DNA of 12,077 nucleotides from Thermaerobacter marianensis (GTDB taxonomy: Bacteria; Bacillota; Sulfobacillia; DYIH01): positions 1 through 12,077 of the forward strand of contig DYIH01000033.1 of NCBI GenBank assembly GCA_020723785.1, given 5' to 3'. The notes beneath the pieces are model-generated. The model saw only the letters and a list, made by a program, of their open reading frames with translations. It ran no database searches and was not told the origin of the DNA. Both the position numbers and the translations under genes were made by a program. This document shows positions 6,264 through 12,077 of the stretch, one piece after another. Every line of letters starts with the position of its first letter. Positions within the stretch are counted from its first letter, which is position 1.

Positions 6264-6484
6264 CCAAAGAAAAGGATGTCATTGAAGTTCAGGGCACCGT
6301 CGTTGAGCCCCTGCCCAACGGCATGTTCCGGGTGGAATTGGACAACGGGCACCGGGTGCTCGCCCATGTTTCGGGCAAGATCCGCATGCACTTCATCCGC
6401 ATCTTGCCGGGCGACAAGGTTACCGTCGAACTCTCCCCCTACGACCTGACGCGGGGCCGGATCACCTATCGGCACAAGGCTTAG
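6260..6484 (+). CDS. infA: Translation initiation factor IF-1
   Basis: IF-1 binds the A site of the 30S subunit during initiation, next to the S12 and decoding-site rRNA. The 74-residue product is a single OB fold with the family motifs VIEVQGTVVEPLPNGMFRVEL, GHRVLAHVSGKIRMHFIRIL and the conserved PGDKVTVELSPYDLTRGRITYR ending. ATG 6260 overlaps the KOW-gene stop as ATGA, and GGGAGGG (6242-6248) lies 11 nt upstream. A 125-nt spacer then leads to rpmJ. Confidence 0.97.
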   Translation: MTKEKDVIEVQGTVVEPLPNGMFRVELDNGHRVLAHVSGKIRMHFIRILPGDKVTVELSPYDLTRGRITYRHKA

Positions 6485-6594
6485 CCGGGCACCGCAGGCG
6501 CAGCGGGGTTCCCGCCGGGCTCAAGGACCTGGTGGGGTGAACAACCGGCTGAAACGCGGGGCCCCGCCGGCCGGCAGGTTCGTTGGGGTGCGAA

Positions 6595-6601
6595 AAGGAG
6601 G
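6595..6601 (+). promoter_or_regulatory. rpmJ ribosome binding site that decides the start
   Basis: AAGGAGG lies 8 nt before GTG 6610 but only 2 nt before the in-frame GTG 6604. The downstream GTG is therefore the start, giving the standard MKVRPSV N-terminus. Confidence 0.8.
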
Positions 6602-6609
6602 TTGTGGCC

Positions 6610-6723
6610 GTGAAGGTGCGCCCTTCGGTGAAAAAGATTTGCGAAAAATGCAAGATCATTCGCCGGCATGGCCGGGTCATGGTTATCTGCGAGAACCCGA
6701 AGCACAAGCAGAAACAAGGATGA
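6610..6723 (+). CDS. rpmJ: 50S ribosomal protein L36
   Basis: L36 is the smallest large-subunit protein and is buried in 23S rRNA near the L7/L12 stalk base. This short gene encodes 37 residues: MKVRPSVKKICEKCKIIRRH, then GRVMVICENPKHKQKQG. The zinc ribbon is intact (C11, C14, C27, H32), so it is the zinc-binding (C+) form rather than a zinc-free paralogue. It starts with GTG under a strong AAGGAGG. It lies in its standard place between infA and rpsM. Confidence 0.97.
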   Translation: MKVRPSVKKICEKCKIIRRHGRVMVICENPKHKQKQG

Positions 6724-6730
6724 TCAAGCT

Positions 6731-6754
6731 CCGTCAGGCCTTGTGGCCCGACGG
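6731..6754 (+). promoter_or_regulatory. Stem-loop between rpmJ and rpsM
   Basis: CCGTC-A-GGCC (6731-6740) pairs with GGCC-C-GACGG (6745-6754) around a TTGT tetraloop, with one A/C mismatch. There is no T-run after it, so it is not an intrinsic terminator. It is more likely a processing, stability or translational element upstream of the rpsM ribosome binding site. Confidence 0.5.
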
Positions 6755-6786
6755 GGACGCCAACGATTTGCGGAGGTGAAGGGAAC

Positions 6787-7158
6787 ATGGCACGTATCGT
6801 CGGCATCGACCTGCCGCGTGAGAGGCGCATCGAGGCGGCCCTGCCGGTCATTTACGGCATCGGCCCGTCCCGTGCCCGGGAGATCCTGCAAAAGACGGGG
6901 ATCAACCCCGATACACGGGTAAGGGATCTCACCGAGGACGAGATCGCCCGGCTCCGCGAAATCATCGACCGCGATTACAAGGTCGAGGGTGAGTTGCGGA
7001 GCGAGGTCCAGATGAACATCAAGCGGCTGATCGACATCGGGAGCTACCGGGGCCTGCGGCACCGCCGCGGTCTGCCGGTGCGCGGACAGCGGACGAAGAC
7101 CAACGCCCGCACCCGCAAGGGGCCCCGTCGCACGGTCGGCGTGAAGCGTAAGAAATAG
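6787..7158 (+). CDS. rpsM: 30S ribosomal protein S13
   Basis: S13 is in the 30S head, contacts the large subunit in bridges B1a and B1b, and reaches the P-site tRNA with its tail. The product is 123 residues from ATG 6787, with GGAGGTGA (6771-6778) just upstream. Visible signatures are the helix-two-turns-helix region YGIGPSRAREILQKTGI (about 23-39), RDYKVEGELRSEV, and the RGLRHRRGLPVRGQRTKTNA signature. The basic tail ends RKGPRRTVGVKRKK. It opens the alpha cluster. A 127-nt structured gap follows before rpsK. Confidence 0.97.
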   Translation: MARIVGIDLPRERRIEAALPVIYGIGPSRAREILQKTGINPDTRVRDLTEDEIARLREIIDRDYKVEGELRSEVQMNIKRLIDIGSYRGLRHRRGLPVRGQRTKTNARTRKGPRRTVGVKRKK

Positions 7159-7185
7159 GCGTCGTCCCTTATTCCGCGCGGCTGC

Positions 7186-7223
7186 CGCGTGGACTGCTTC
7201 ACCCTTCGGGTGAAATAATCCGC
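7186..7223 (+). promoter_or_regulatory. Two-part stem-loop in the rpsK leader
   Basis: The inner hairpin TTCACCC (7198-7204) with GGGTGAA (7208-7214) has a TTC loop. GTGGA (7189-7193) can pair with TCCGC (7219-7223), and ATTCC (7171-7175) with GGAAT (7227-7231). The 12-mer CGCGTGGACTGC (7186-7197) recurs exactly in the rplQ leader. No T-run follows. It could be a site for a regulatory ribosomal protein or a nuclease. Confidence 0.5.
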
Positions 7224-7285
7224 TTTGGAATGCCGTGCTGCATAAGTCGCCGACGCCCGGGGTCTTCAACAAGGAGGTTGGGATG

Positions 7286-7684
7286 ATGTCGAAGAACCGT
7301 GGCAGGGCTCCGCGGGCGCGCCGGAAGGAGCGTAAGAACGTCGAATCCGGCGTGGCCCACATCAAGTCGACGTTCAACAACACCGTGGTGACGATCACCG
7401 ATAACCAGGGCAACACCATCTCGTGGGGGAGCGCAGGGGTTATCGGTTTCAAAGGTTCCAAGAAGGGGACGCCCTACGCCGCTCAGATGGCGGCCGAACA
7501 GGCGGCCCGGACCGCCATGGAGCACGGGATGCGCGAGCTGGAGGTCTACGTCAAGGGCCCGGGCGCGGGCCGGGAGGCGGCCATCCGCGCCATCCAGGCG
7601 GCGGGCATTGAAGTCAAGCTGATCAAGGATTGTACGCCCATTCCCCACAATGGTTGCCGCCCGCCCAAGCGGCGGCGCGTCTAA
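7286..7684 (+). CDS. rpsK: 30S ribosomal protein S11
   Basis: S11 lies on the 30S platform near the mRNA exit and the anti-Shine-Dalgarno region. The start is one of two adjacent ATGs (7283, 7286). AAGGAGG (7271-7277) lies 5 or 8 nt upstream, and I choose 7286, giving 132 residues. An earlier in-frame TTG at 7235 would add an unconserved leader and is not used. Core features are GVAHIKSTFNNTVVTITD, GSKKGTPYAAQMAAEQAA and VKGPGAGREAAIRAI. The C-terminus is TPIPHNGCRPPKRRRV. In the last motif the residue after D is C, where many homologues have V, which is a mild variation. Confidence 0.96.
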   Translation: MSKNRGRAPRARRKERKNVESGVAHIKSTFNNTVVTITDNQGNTISWGSAGVIGFKGSKKGTPYAAQMAAEQAARTAMEHGMRELEVYVKGPGAGREAAIRAIQAAGIEVKLIKDCTPIPHNGCRPPKRRRV

Positions 7685-7700
7685 CGGGAGGTGACCGGGC

Positions 7701-8327
7701 ATGGCGAGATATGCGGGACCGGTCTGCCGGCTATGCCGGCGTGAAGGGGTCAAGCTCTACCTGAAGGGCGAGCGTTGTTACACGGGCAAGTGTGCCATCG
7801 ACCGTCGCGCCTATGCGCCGGGCCAGCACGGAGCGGCGCGGCGGAAGATGTCCGAATACGCCCTGCACCTGCGCGAAAAGCAAAAGGCGCGCCGCATCTA
7901 CGGTGTCCTGGAACGCCAGTTCCGCCGCTACGTCGGCATGGCTGAGCGCGCCCACGGCGTCACCGGCGAGGCGCTGCTCCAGACCCTGGAGCGCCGCCTG
8001 GACAACATCGTTTACCGGCTCGGTTTCGCCGCGTCGCGGGCGGAGGCGCGCATGATGGTGACCCACGGGCACTTCACCGTCAACGGGCGCAAGGTCAACA
8101 TCCCGTCCTACCTGGTGCGCCCCGGCGACGAGGTGGCGGTGCGGGAGAAGTCCCGCAGCCTCCCCCGGTTTCAGGAGAATGTGGCCCAGTCGGCCGGCCG
8201 TGTCTTGCCAGAGTGGCTGTCCACCGACCGCGAGGCCATGCGGGGAACCATGCTCCGCCTGCCGACCCGCGACGAGATCGACGTTCCCATCAAGGAGCAC
8301 CTGATCGTCGAGCATTACTCTCGTTAA
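7701..8327 (+). CDS. rpsD: 30S ribosomal protein S4
   Basis: S4 is a primary 16S rRNA binder that nucleates 30S assembly and is a translational regulator in several bacteria. The product is 208 residues. The N-terminal zinc site is intact (C9, C12, C26, C31), making it the C+ form. APGQHGAARRKMSEYALHLR and EKQKARRIYGVLERQF follow. The S4 RNA-binding domain has RLDNIVYRLGFAASRAEARM and THGHFTVNGRKVNIPSYLV. ATG 7701 follows GGGAGGTGA (7686-7694). It is placed between rpsK and rpoA, the common clostridial arrangement, rather than at a separate locus as in Bacillus subtilis. Confidence 0.97.
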   Translation: MARYAGPVCRLCRREGVKLYLKGERCYTGKCAIDRRAYAPGQHGAARRKMSEYALHLREKQKARRIYGVLERQFRRYVGMAERAHGVTGEALLQTLERRLDNIVYRLGFAASRAEARMMVTHGHFTVNGRKVNIPSYLVRPGDEVAVREKSRSLPRFQENVAQSAGRVLPEWLSTDREAMRGTMLRLPTRDEIDVPIKEHLIVEHYSR

Positions 8328-8386
8328 GCCCCGAAAACTTGTTTGAGGGGACAAGGCAGCCGGTTGTGTCTACGGTAGAGGGGCGC

Positions 8387-8420
8387 GGTCACGGCACCGG
8401 GGATCCCGGGCGCCGTGATC
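8387..8420 (+). promoter_or_regulatory. Strong stem-loop in the rpoA leader
   Basis: GGTCACGGC (8387-8395) pairs with GCCGTGATC (8412-8420) with one G-U. Inside it CCGGG (8397-8401) pairs with CCCGG (8405-8409) around GAT. It ends 10 nt before the rpoA ribosome binding site GGGAGGG (8431-8437). The downstream sequence is not T-rich, so termination is unlikely. It may set rpoA levels relative to rpsD. Confidence 0.55.
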
Positions 8421-8445
8421 CCGACAAAGAGGGAGGGTTTGGCTG

Positions 8446-9390
8446 GTGTTTGAGATGGAGAAACCGACCATCGAATGCGCGGAGTTGTCCCCGGACGGCA
8501 GATTCGGCCGTTTCATCATCGAGCCCCTCGAACGGGGATACGGAATCACCCTGGGAAACTCTCTGCGCCGGATTCTCCTTTCTTCGCTGCCGGGCGCGGC
8601 GGTAACCTCGGTCAAGATCGACGGCGTCCAGCACGAGTATTCCACCATCCCGGGCGTGGTCGAGGACGTGACCGAGATCGTCCTCAACGTCAAGGAATTG
8701 GCGTTCCGGCTCCACAGCTCGGAGCCTCAGATCGTCCGCATCGAGGCCGAAGGGGAAGGGGTGGTGACGGCCGGCGATATCATTGCCGGCCAGGACATCG
8801 AGGTGGTCGATCCGAACCGCCCGATTGCCACCCTCGACCGGGGTGGCCGCCTGAGCATGGAAATGACGGTGGAACGCGGCCGGGGTTATGTGCCGGCGGA
8901 CCGCAACAAGAAACCGAACCAGGCTATCGGGGTCATCCCCGTCGACTCGATCTTCACGCCGATCCGGCGGGTGAACTTCGCCGTGCAGGATACCCGGGTC
9001 GGCCAGGTGACCAACTACGACAAGCTGAGCCTCGACATCTGGACCAACGGTACGGTGCGCCCCGATGAGGCGGCCAGCCTGGCGGCGAAGATCCTCGCCC
9101 AGCACCTGGACCTGTTCATCAACCTGACCGACGGGGTGCCGGACGTGGCCATGACCCAGAAGGACGCCGGCGACCGGGACAACCTCCTGGAGATGAGCAT
9201 CGACGAACTGGACCTCTCGGTGCGGTCCTACAACTGTCTCAAACGGGCCGGCATCAACACGATCGGAGACCTGACGTCCAAGACGCCGGAGGAAATGATG
9301 AAGGTTCGCAACCTCGGCCGCAAGTCCCTGGACGAGGTCGAGGAAAAGCTGATCCGCCTCGGCTTGTCCCTGCGGCAACCGGAGGAATAG
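8446..9390 (+). CDS. rpoA: DNA-directed RNA polymerase alpha subunit
   Basis: RpoA dimerises to nucleate the core RNA polymerase, and its C-terminal domain contacts UP elements and activators. GTG 8446 lies 8 nt after GGGAGGG and gives 314 residues. The N-terminal domain (about 1-230) shows FIIEPLERGYGITLGNSLRR, LLSSLPGAAVTSVKIDGV and HEYSTIPGVVEDV. The C-terminal domain (about 245-310) has the helix-hairpin-helix fold with ELDLSVRSYNCLKRAGI and LTSKTPEEMMKVRNLGRKSL. These include the arginine and the Asn-Leu-Gly-Arg-Lys-Ser segment that bind the DNA minor groove. It sits in its usual place between rpsD and rplQ. A 121-nt structured gap follows. Confidence 0.98.
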   Translation: MFEMEKPTIECAELSPDGRFGRFIIEPLERGYGITLGNSLRRILLSSLPGAAVTSVKIDGVQHEYSTIPGVVEDVTEIVLNVKELAFRLHSSEPQIVRIEAEGEGVVTAGDIIAGQDIEVVDPNRPIATLDRGGRLSMEMTVERGRGYVPADRNKKPNQAIGVIPVDSIFTPIRRVNFAVQDTRVGQVTNYDKLSLDIWTNGTVRPDEAASLAAKILAQHLDLFINLTDGVPDVAMTQKDAGDRDNLLEMSIDELDLSVRSYNCLKRAGINTIGDLTSKTPEEMMKVRNLGRKSLDEVEEKLIRLGLSLRQPEE

Positions 9391-9418
9391 GCACGGTTGC
9401 TCTCCATCGAGCTCCTGT

Positions 9419-9457
9419 CGCGTGGACTGCCACACTCTCGAGTGTAACGGTCCACGC
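9419..9457 (+). promoter_or_regulatory. Long stem-loop in the rplQ leader
   Basis: GCGTGGAC (9420-9427) pairs perfectly with GTCCACGC (9450-9457). Two further pairs follow, then a small internal loop, then ACACT (9432-9436) with AGTGT (9441-9445) around CTCG. The 12-mer CGCGTGGACTGC (9419-9430) is identical to that in the rpsK leader (7186-7197). No T-run follows, so the operon should continue into rplQ. Confidence 0.6.
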
Positions 9458-9511
9458 TGAACGGATCGCTCCGAAAGGCAACCGCGCCGCGGGAATCGGG
9501 AGGAAACGGAA

Positions 9512-9850
9512 ATGACTCAGGCCAAACTTGGAAGGAGCAGTGCCCACCGCAGGGCCCTGTTCCGTAACATGGTCACTTCGCTATTCGCGGCGGAGCGTAT
9601 CGAGACCACGGAAGCGAAGGCCCGTGAGGTCAAGGCCATCGCCGATCAGATGATCACCCTGGCCAAGCGGGGCGACCTGCACGCGCGCCGTCAGGTGCTG
9701 GCCTATGTGATGGACGAGAGCGTCGTGAAGAAGCTCTTCGAAACCATCGCGCCTCGTTACGCGGAACGGGCGGGCGGGTATACCCGCGTGATCAAGTTGG
9801 ACACCCGGCGGGGCGACGCCGCACCCATGGCCGTGCTGGAGCTGGTCTGA
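9512..9850 (+). CDS. rplQ: 50S ribosomal protein L17
   Basis: L17 lies near the peptide exit tunnel opening of the large subunit. The product is 112 residues, typical for the short bacterial form. The N-terminus carries KLGRSSAHRRALFRNMVTSL, followed by ERIETTEAKAREVKAIADQMITLAKRGDLHARR. The C-terminal part has the GGYTRVIKLDTRRGDAAPMAVLEL signature. ATG 9512 follows a GGGAGG-type site. In most Gram-positive bacteria the ECF-transporter genes ecfA1, ecfA2 and ecfT come next. Here truA follows after 118 nt. Confidence 0.97.
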   Translation: MTQAKLGRSSAHRRALFRNMVTSLFAAERIETTEAKAREVKAIADQMITLAKRGDLHARRQVLAYVMDESVVKKLFETIAPRYAERAGGYTRVIKLDTRRGDAAPMAVLELV

Positions 9851-9968
9851 GCGCGCCGAAGCGTGTTGGGAGGCGCGTGTCGAGGTCCGGATCCGGCCCA
9901 CCGCCGGAAACCGAAGATCCGGTGGAGCGGTTGGCGCGCGCCGTGGAGCGCGGCGGTGGTGATGGACT

Positions 9969-10766
9969 GTGCCCAACGTGCTGCTCACCGTGGCCTATGA
10001 CGGAACCGACTACTGCGGTTTCCAACGGCAGCGGCCCGGGCAGGTTTCCATCCAGCAGCGGCTGGAGGAGGCCCTGGAGCACCTGTTGGGCAAGCCGGTG
10101 CGGGTGACCGGCGCGGGGCGGACCGACGCCGGTGTTCACGCCGAGGGGCAGGCGGTCGGGTTCCGGGCCGGCCTGGTGATACCAGTCGACCGGTTGCCGT
10201 ATGCCATCAACCAGCACCTGCCCGCGGATATCGTCATAACCGGCGCCCGGCTTGTCCCCGACGGGTTCCATCCGCGCTTTTCCGCCCGGAGCAAGGTGTA
10301 CCGCTACACGTTATGGCGGGAGCCCTTCCCGTCGCCGTTCCACCGCCGTTATACCTGGCACCGTCCGGAGCCCCTGAATACGGTGGACATGGCGGCCGCC
10401 GCCGACTGCCTGGTCGGGCGCCACGACTTCGCCGCCTTTGCGGCCTCCGGGCGGTCGGTCGGCGATAGCGATACGGTGCGCACGCTCTGGCGCTGCGACA
10501 TCGAAGAAGCCGGGCCAAGGCTGATCTTCCGGCTCGAGGGCGACGGATTCCTATACAAGATGGTGCGCGGCATAGTCGGCACCCTGGTGGAGGTCGGCCG
10601 CGGCCGCTGGCCTCCGCAGATGGTGGCCGGGATCCTGGCCTCGCGGGACCGCCGTAAGGCCGGCCCCTCGGCCCCGCCTCACGGGTTGTGCCTGGAGGCT
10701 GTCCGCTATCCGGAGGAAGCCCTGAGCGAGAGCGCCGAGCAGCAAGCGCCGAGCCAGCAACCTTGA
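9969..10766 (+). CDS. truA: tRNA pseudouridine(38-40) synthase TruA
   Basis: TruA converts uridines 38, 39 and 40 of the tRNA anticodon arm to pseudouridine. The catalytic aspartate is D53 in GAGRTDAGVHA, and LTVAYDGTDYCGFQRQ forms the N-terminal strand. FSARSKVYRYTLW and FLYKMVRGIVGTLVEVGRG match the conserved C-terminal repeat. The GTG start at 9969 follows GGTGGTGAT (9955-9963), one mismatch from a full Shine-Dalgarno. An in-frame stop at 9960-9962 rules out an earlier start. The product is 265 residues. The last 15 or so residues (rich in S, E, A, Q) are not conserved, and the rplM promoter begins inside this tail. Confidence 0.96.
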   Translation: MPNVLLTVAYDGTDYCGFQRQRPGQVSIQQRLEEALEHLLGKPVRVTGAGRTDAGVHAEGQAVGFRAGLVIPVDRLPYAINQHLPADIVITGARLVPDGFHPRFSARSKVYRYTLWREPFPSPFHRRYTWHRPEPLNTVDMAAAADCLVGRHDFAAFAASGRSVGDSDTVRTLWRCDIEEAGPRLIFRLEGDGFLYKMVRGIVGTLVEVGRGRWPPQMVAGILASRDRRKAGPSAPPHGLCLEAVRYPEEALSESAEQQAPSQQP

Positions 10767-10791
10767 CAGCCCCCAGCGGTTGTAGTAGAAT
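10763..10791 (+). promoter_or_regulatory. Strong promoter for rplM-rpsI
   Basis: A perfect TTGACA (10763-10768), a 17-bp spacer and TAGAAT (10786-10791) form a near-consensus housekeeping promoter. The -35 overlaps the last codons of truA. Expected initiation is near 10798, giving a leader of about 36 nt before rplM. Confidence 0.88.
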
Positions 10792-10833
10792 TCGCGTGTG
10801 TTTTGGGCCTGTTGAGAAACGGAGGACTTGGAA

Positions 10834-11265
10834 GTGCGGACGACCTACATGGCAAAGCCGCAGGACCTGCAGCGCAAGTGGTATGTGATCGACGCGGCCG
10901 GCAAGCCCCTCGGGCGCCTGGCCGCCCGGGTATCTCTCATCCTCCAGGGCAAGCACAAGCCCACCTACACCCCCCACATCGATACGGGGGATCACGTCAT
11001 CATCATCAACGCCGATCGGGTGCTCCTCACCGGTCGGAAGCTGGACAACAAGGTCTACTACCGCCATTCGGGCTGGCCGCACGGACTCAAGGCCATGACC
11101 TACCGAAAGTTTCTGGCAACCCAGCCGGAAAAGGTCGTCGAGAAGGCCATCAAGGGCATGTTGCCCAAGACAACCCTGGGGCGGGCCATGTACCGGAAGC
11201 TGAACGTCTACGCCGGATCCCGGCATCCGCATGCGGCCCAGCGGCCCGAGACGCTTGAGATTTGA
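10834..11265 (+). CDS. rplM: 50S ribosomal protein L13
   Basis: L13 is an early-assembly protein of the large subunit. GTG 10834 lies 8 nt after GGAGG (10821-10825). The in-frame TTG 10828 is only 2 nt from that site and is rejected. The product is 143 residues starting MRTTYMAKP, the usual L13 N-terminus. Conserved blocks are RKWYVIDAAGKPLGRLAARV, HIDTGDHVIIINADRVLLTG, the KVYYRHSGWPHGLK loop, and KGMLPKTTLGRAMYRKLNVY with GSRHPHAAQRPE at the end. It forms the standard pair with rpsI and has its own promoter. Confidence 0.97.
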   Translation: MRTTYMAKPQDLQRKWYVIDAAGKPLGRLAARVSLILQGKHKPTYTPHIDTGDHVIIINADRVLLTGRKLDNKVYYRHSGWPHGLKAMTYRKFLATQPEKVVEKAIKGMLPKTTLGRAMYRKLNVYAGSRHPHAAQRPETLEI

Positions 11266-11282
11266 CCTTGGTTTGTTCACGA

Positions 11283-11308
11283 GGACACGGCTGGTTACGC
11301 GCCTGTCC
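11283..11308 (+). promoter_or_regulatory. Stem-loop between rplM and rpsI
   Basis: GGACA (11283-11287), a bulged C, and GGC (11289-11291) pair with GCC-TGTCC (11301-11308) around a nine-nt loop. It lies just before the rpsI ribosome binding site. It is one of several gap hairpins in this cluster, and its function is unknown. Confidence 0.4.
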
Positions 11309-11331
11309 CGCAGGTGGAAAGGGGTTTGAGC

Positions 11332-11727
11332 ATGGCGATGAGGGTTGATTACTGGGGCACCGGCCGGCGCAAGGAGGCCGTCGCCCGGGTGCGACTTATC
11401 CCCGGCAGCGGGCGGGTCCTTGTCAACCGACGCCCCATTGAGGACTACTTCCCGCTGAAGACCCTGCAGGGTTTGGTGCTGCACCCGCTCCGTCTGACCG
11501 CCACCATCGACAAGTACGACGTGGTGGCCAACGTGCGGGGCGGCGGCGTGTCCGGGCAGGCGGGCGCCGTTCGCCACGGTATCGCCCGGGCTCTCCTCCG
11601 GGTTGACGGATCCCTGCGGCGTTCCCTCAAGAAAGCCGGCCTGCTGACACGCGACCCCCGCGTCAAGGAGCGCCGCAAGTACGGCCTCAAGAAGGCCCGC
11701 AAGGCGCCGCAGTTCTCCAAGCGTTAA
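11332..11727 (+). CDS. rpsI: 30S ribosomal protein S9
   Basis: S9 lies in the 30S head, and its C-terminal arginine reaches the P-site tRNA. From ATG 11332 the product is 131 residues. An AAAGGGG run lies about 8 nt upstream. The GTG at 11314 would add an unconserved MERGLS extension. Typical blocks are YWGTGRRKEAVARVRLIPG, the IEDYFP motif, VRGGGVSGQAGAVRHGIARAL, and RDPRVKERRKYGLKKARKAP. The tail ends QFSKR, as in nearly all S9 proteins. It is the last gene before an intrinsic terminator. Confidence 0.97.
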   Translation: MAMRVDYWGTGRRKEAVARVRLIPGSGRVLVNRRPIEDYFPLKTLQGLVLHPLRLTATIDKYDVVANVRGGGVSGQAGAVRHGIARALLRVDGSLRRSLKKAGLLTRDPRVKERRKYGLKKARKAPQFSKR

Positions 11728-11753
11728 GGGTGGTTCAAGCTGTGATGGATCGA

Positions 11754-11779
11754 GGGGGGCCGTTGTGGCTCCCCCTTTT
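11754..11779 (+). terminator. Intrinsic terminator after rpsI
   Basis: A G-rich arm GGGGGGCC (11754-11761) pairs with GGCTCCCCC (11767-11775) around GTTGT. TTTT (11776-11779) follows directly. It lies 27 nt after the rpsI stop in the gap between convergent genes. Polarity suits the plus strand. Confidence 0.75.
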
Positions 11780-11820
11780 CAGCAAGCGCTTCCCGCGCGT
11801 TCAGCACCGCTTCCCGCGCG
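11778..11820 (+). repeat. Two-copy 21/22-bp tandem repeat
   Basis: TTCAGCAAGCGCTTCCCGCGCG (11778-11799, described by its parts) and a 21-bp version at 11800-11820 share TTCAGCA and the 13-mer CGCTTCCCGCGCG. The copies are adjacent and differ by one base and one indel. The repeat lies between the rpsI terminator and the convergent gene. No function is apparent. Confidence 0.7.
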
Positions 11821-11869
11821 AAGAGCGGCCCTCCGGTAGGGCTGGGCCGGCCGGCAGGGGCGACCGCCG

Positions 11870-12077
11870 TTACAGTCCGAGCTGGTCGCGGGCCTCCGGG
11901 CTCAGGCGGTCGGGGGTCCACGGCGGGGACCAGACCAGGTCCACCGCCACTTCCTTGACGCCTTCCAGGGCGCTGACCGCCTCGTGCACCCAGGAAACCA
12001 TGGCCTGGTGCATGGGGCATCCCTGGGTGGTGAGGGTCATACGGACGCGCACCTGTTCCCCTTCGATATCGATGCCG
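11870..12077 (-). CDS. MIP18/DUF59-family metal-sulfur cluster assembly protein (partial)
   Basis: Minus-strand frame open from the window edge to TAA at 11870-11872, giving about 68 visible C-terminal residues, so the start lies beyond the window. The family (SufT/PaaD/MIP18 group) takes part in maturation of iron-sulfur proteins. Signature features are VRVRMTLTTQGCPMHQAM, with the conserved cysteine in the GCPM motif, then VSALEGVKEVAVDLVWSPPW and TPDRLSPEARDQLGL at the C-terminus. A GTG inside (12050-12052) could be mistaken for a start, but the frame continues upstream with the family-like GIDIEGEQ. It is convergent with rpsI and not part of the ribosomal operon. Confidence 0.88.
   Translation of the reverse strand, partial: GIDIEGEQVRVRMTLTTQGCPMHQAMVSWVHEAVSALEGVKEVAVDLVWSPPWTPDRLSPEARDQLGL

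Noticed and set aside
6556..6567. Perfect palindrome GCGGGGCCCCGC in the infA-rpmJ gap
   Set aside because: It is short and of extreme GC content, too likely by chance to call an operator.
9877..10107. Small plus-strand frame starting in the rplQ-truA gap
   Set aside because: GTG 9877 is only 3 nt from its purine run, the frame runs far into truA, and the residues look like no known protein.
10234..11577. 447-residue open frame on the minus strand
   Set aside because: It spans truA, rplM and rpsI on the other strand, and its arginine- and proline-rich composition is typical of an antisense shadow.

Overview
The window is a GC-rich bacterial chromosome segment carrying the 3' half of the spc ribosomal-protein cluster, the alpha cluster and the rplM-rpsI pair. 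Several things point to a Gram-positive (Bacillota, Clostridia-like) organism: the order secY-adk-map-KOW protein-infA-rpmJ-rpsM-rpsK-rpsD-rpoA-rplQ-truA-rplM-rpsI, a KOW-domain gene between map and infA, a four-cysteine adenylate kinase lid, strong AGGAGG-type ribosome binding sites and frequent GTG/TTG starts. GC content is too high for Bacillus. A genus cannot be named from this sequence.

Layout. Positions 3-461 hold the C-terminal end of a sodium/calcium-antiporter-like membrane protein. Positions 462-737 are non-coding, GC-rich and possibly structured, and end in a near-consensus sigma-A-type promoter. That promoter drives tRNA-Val(UAC) at 738-812. Positions 813-1046 contain two copies of a 66-nt repeat exactly 120 bp apart, each headed by a small hairpin. 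Positions 1047-4379 carry rplF, rplR, rpsE, rplO and secY. Positions 4393-5825 carry adk and map. Positions 5937-9850 carry the KOW protein, infA, rpmJ, rpsM, rpsK, rpsD, rpoA and rplQ. truA follows at 9969. A new consensus promoter at 10763-10791 serves rplM and rpsI, which end at an intrinsic terminator (11754-11779). A convergent MIP18/DUF59-family gene enters from the right edge on the minus strand.

Most genes act in translation: nine large- and small-subunit proteins with RNA polymerase alpha and IF-1, plus protein export (SecY), N-terminal methionine removal (Map), nucleotide balance (Adk) and tRNA modification (TruA).

The main departures from the usual order are four. The spc cluster is cut between rpsH and rplF and joined to a tRNA and an antiporter gene through the repeat. 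rpmD (L30) is missing between rpsE and rplO. The ecfA1-ecfA2-ecfT block is missing between rplQ and truA. The longer gaps between cistrons carry stem-loops, two of which share an identical 12-mer. The best candidate for something undescribed is the repeat at 839-1024. The only differences between its copies fall in a hairpin stem and keep it paired, and one segment can pair with either flanking copy, the second ending 9 nt before the rplF ribosome binding site.
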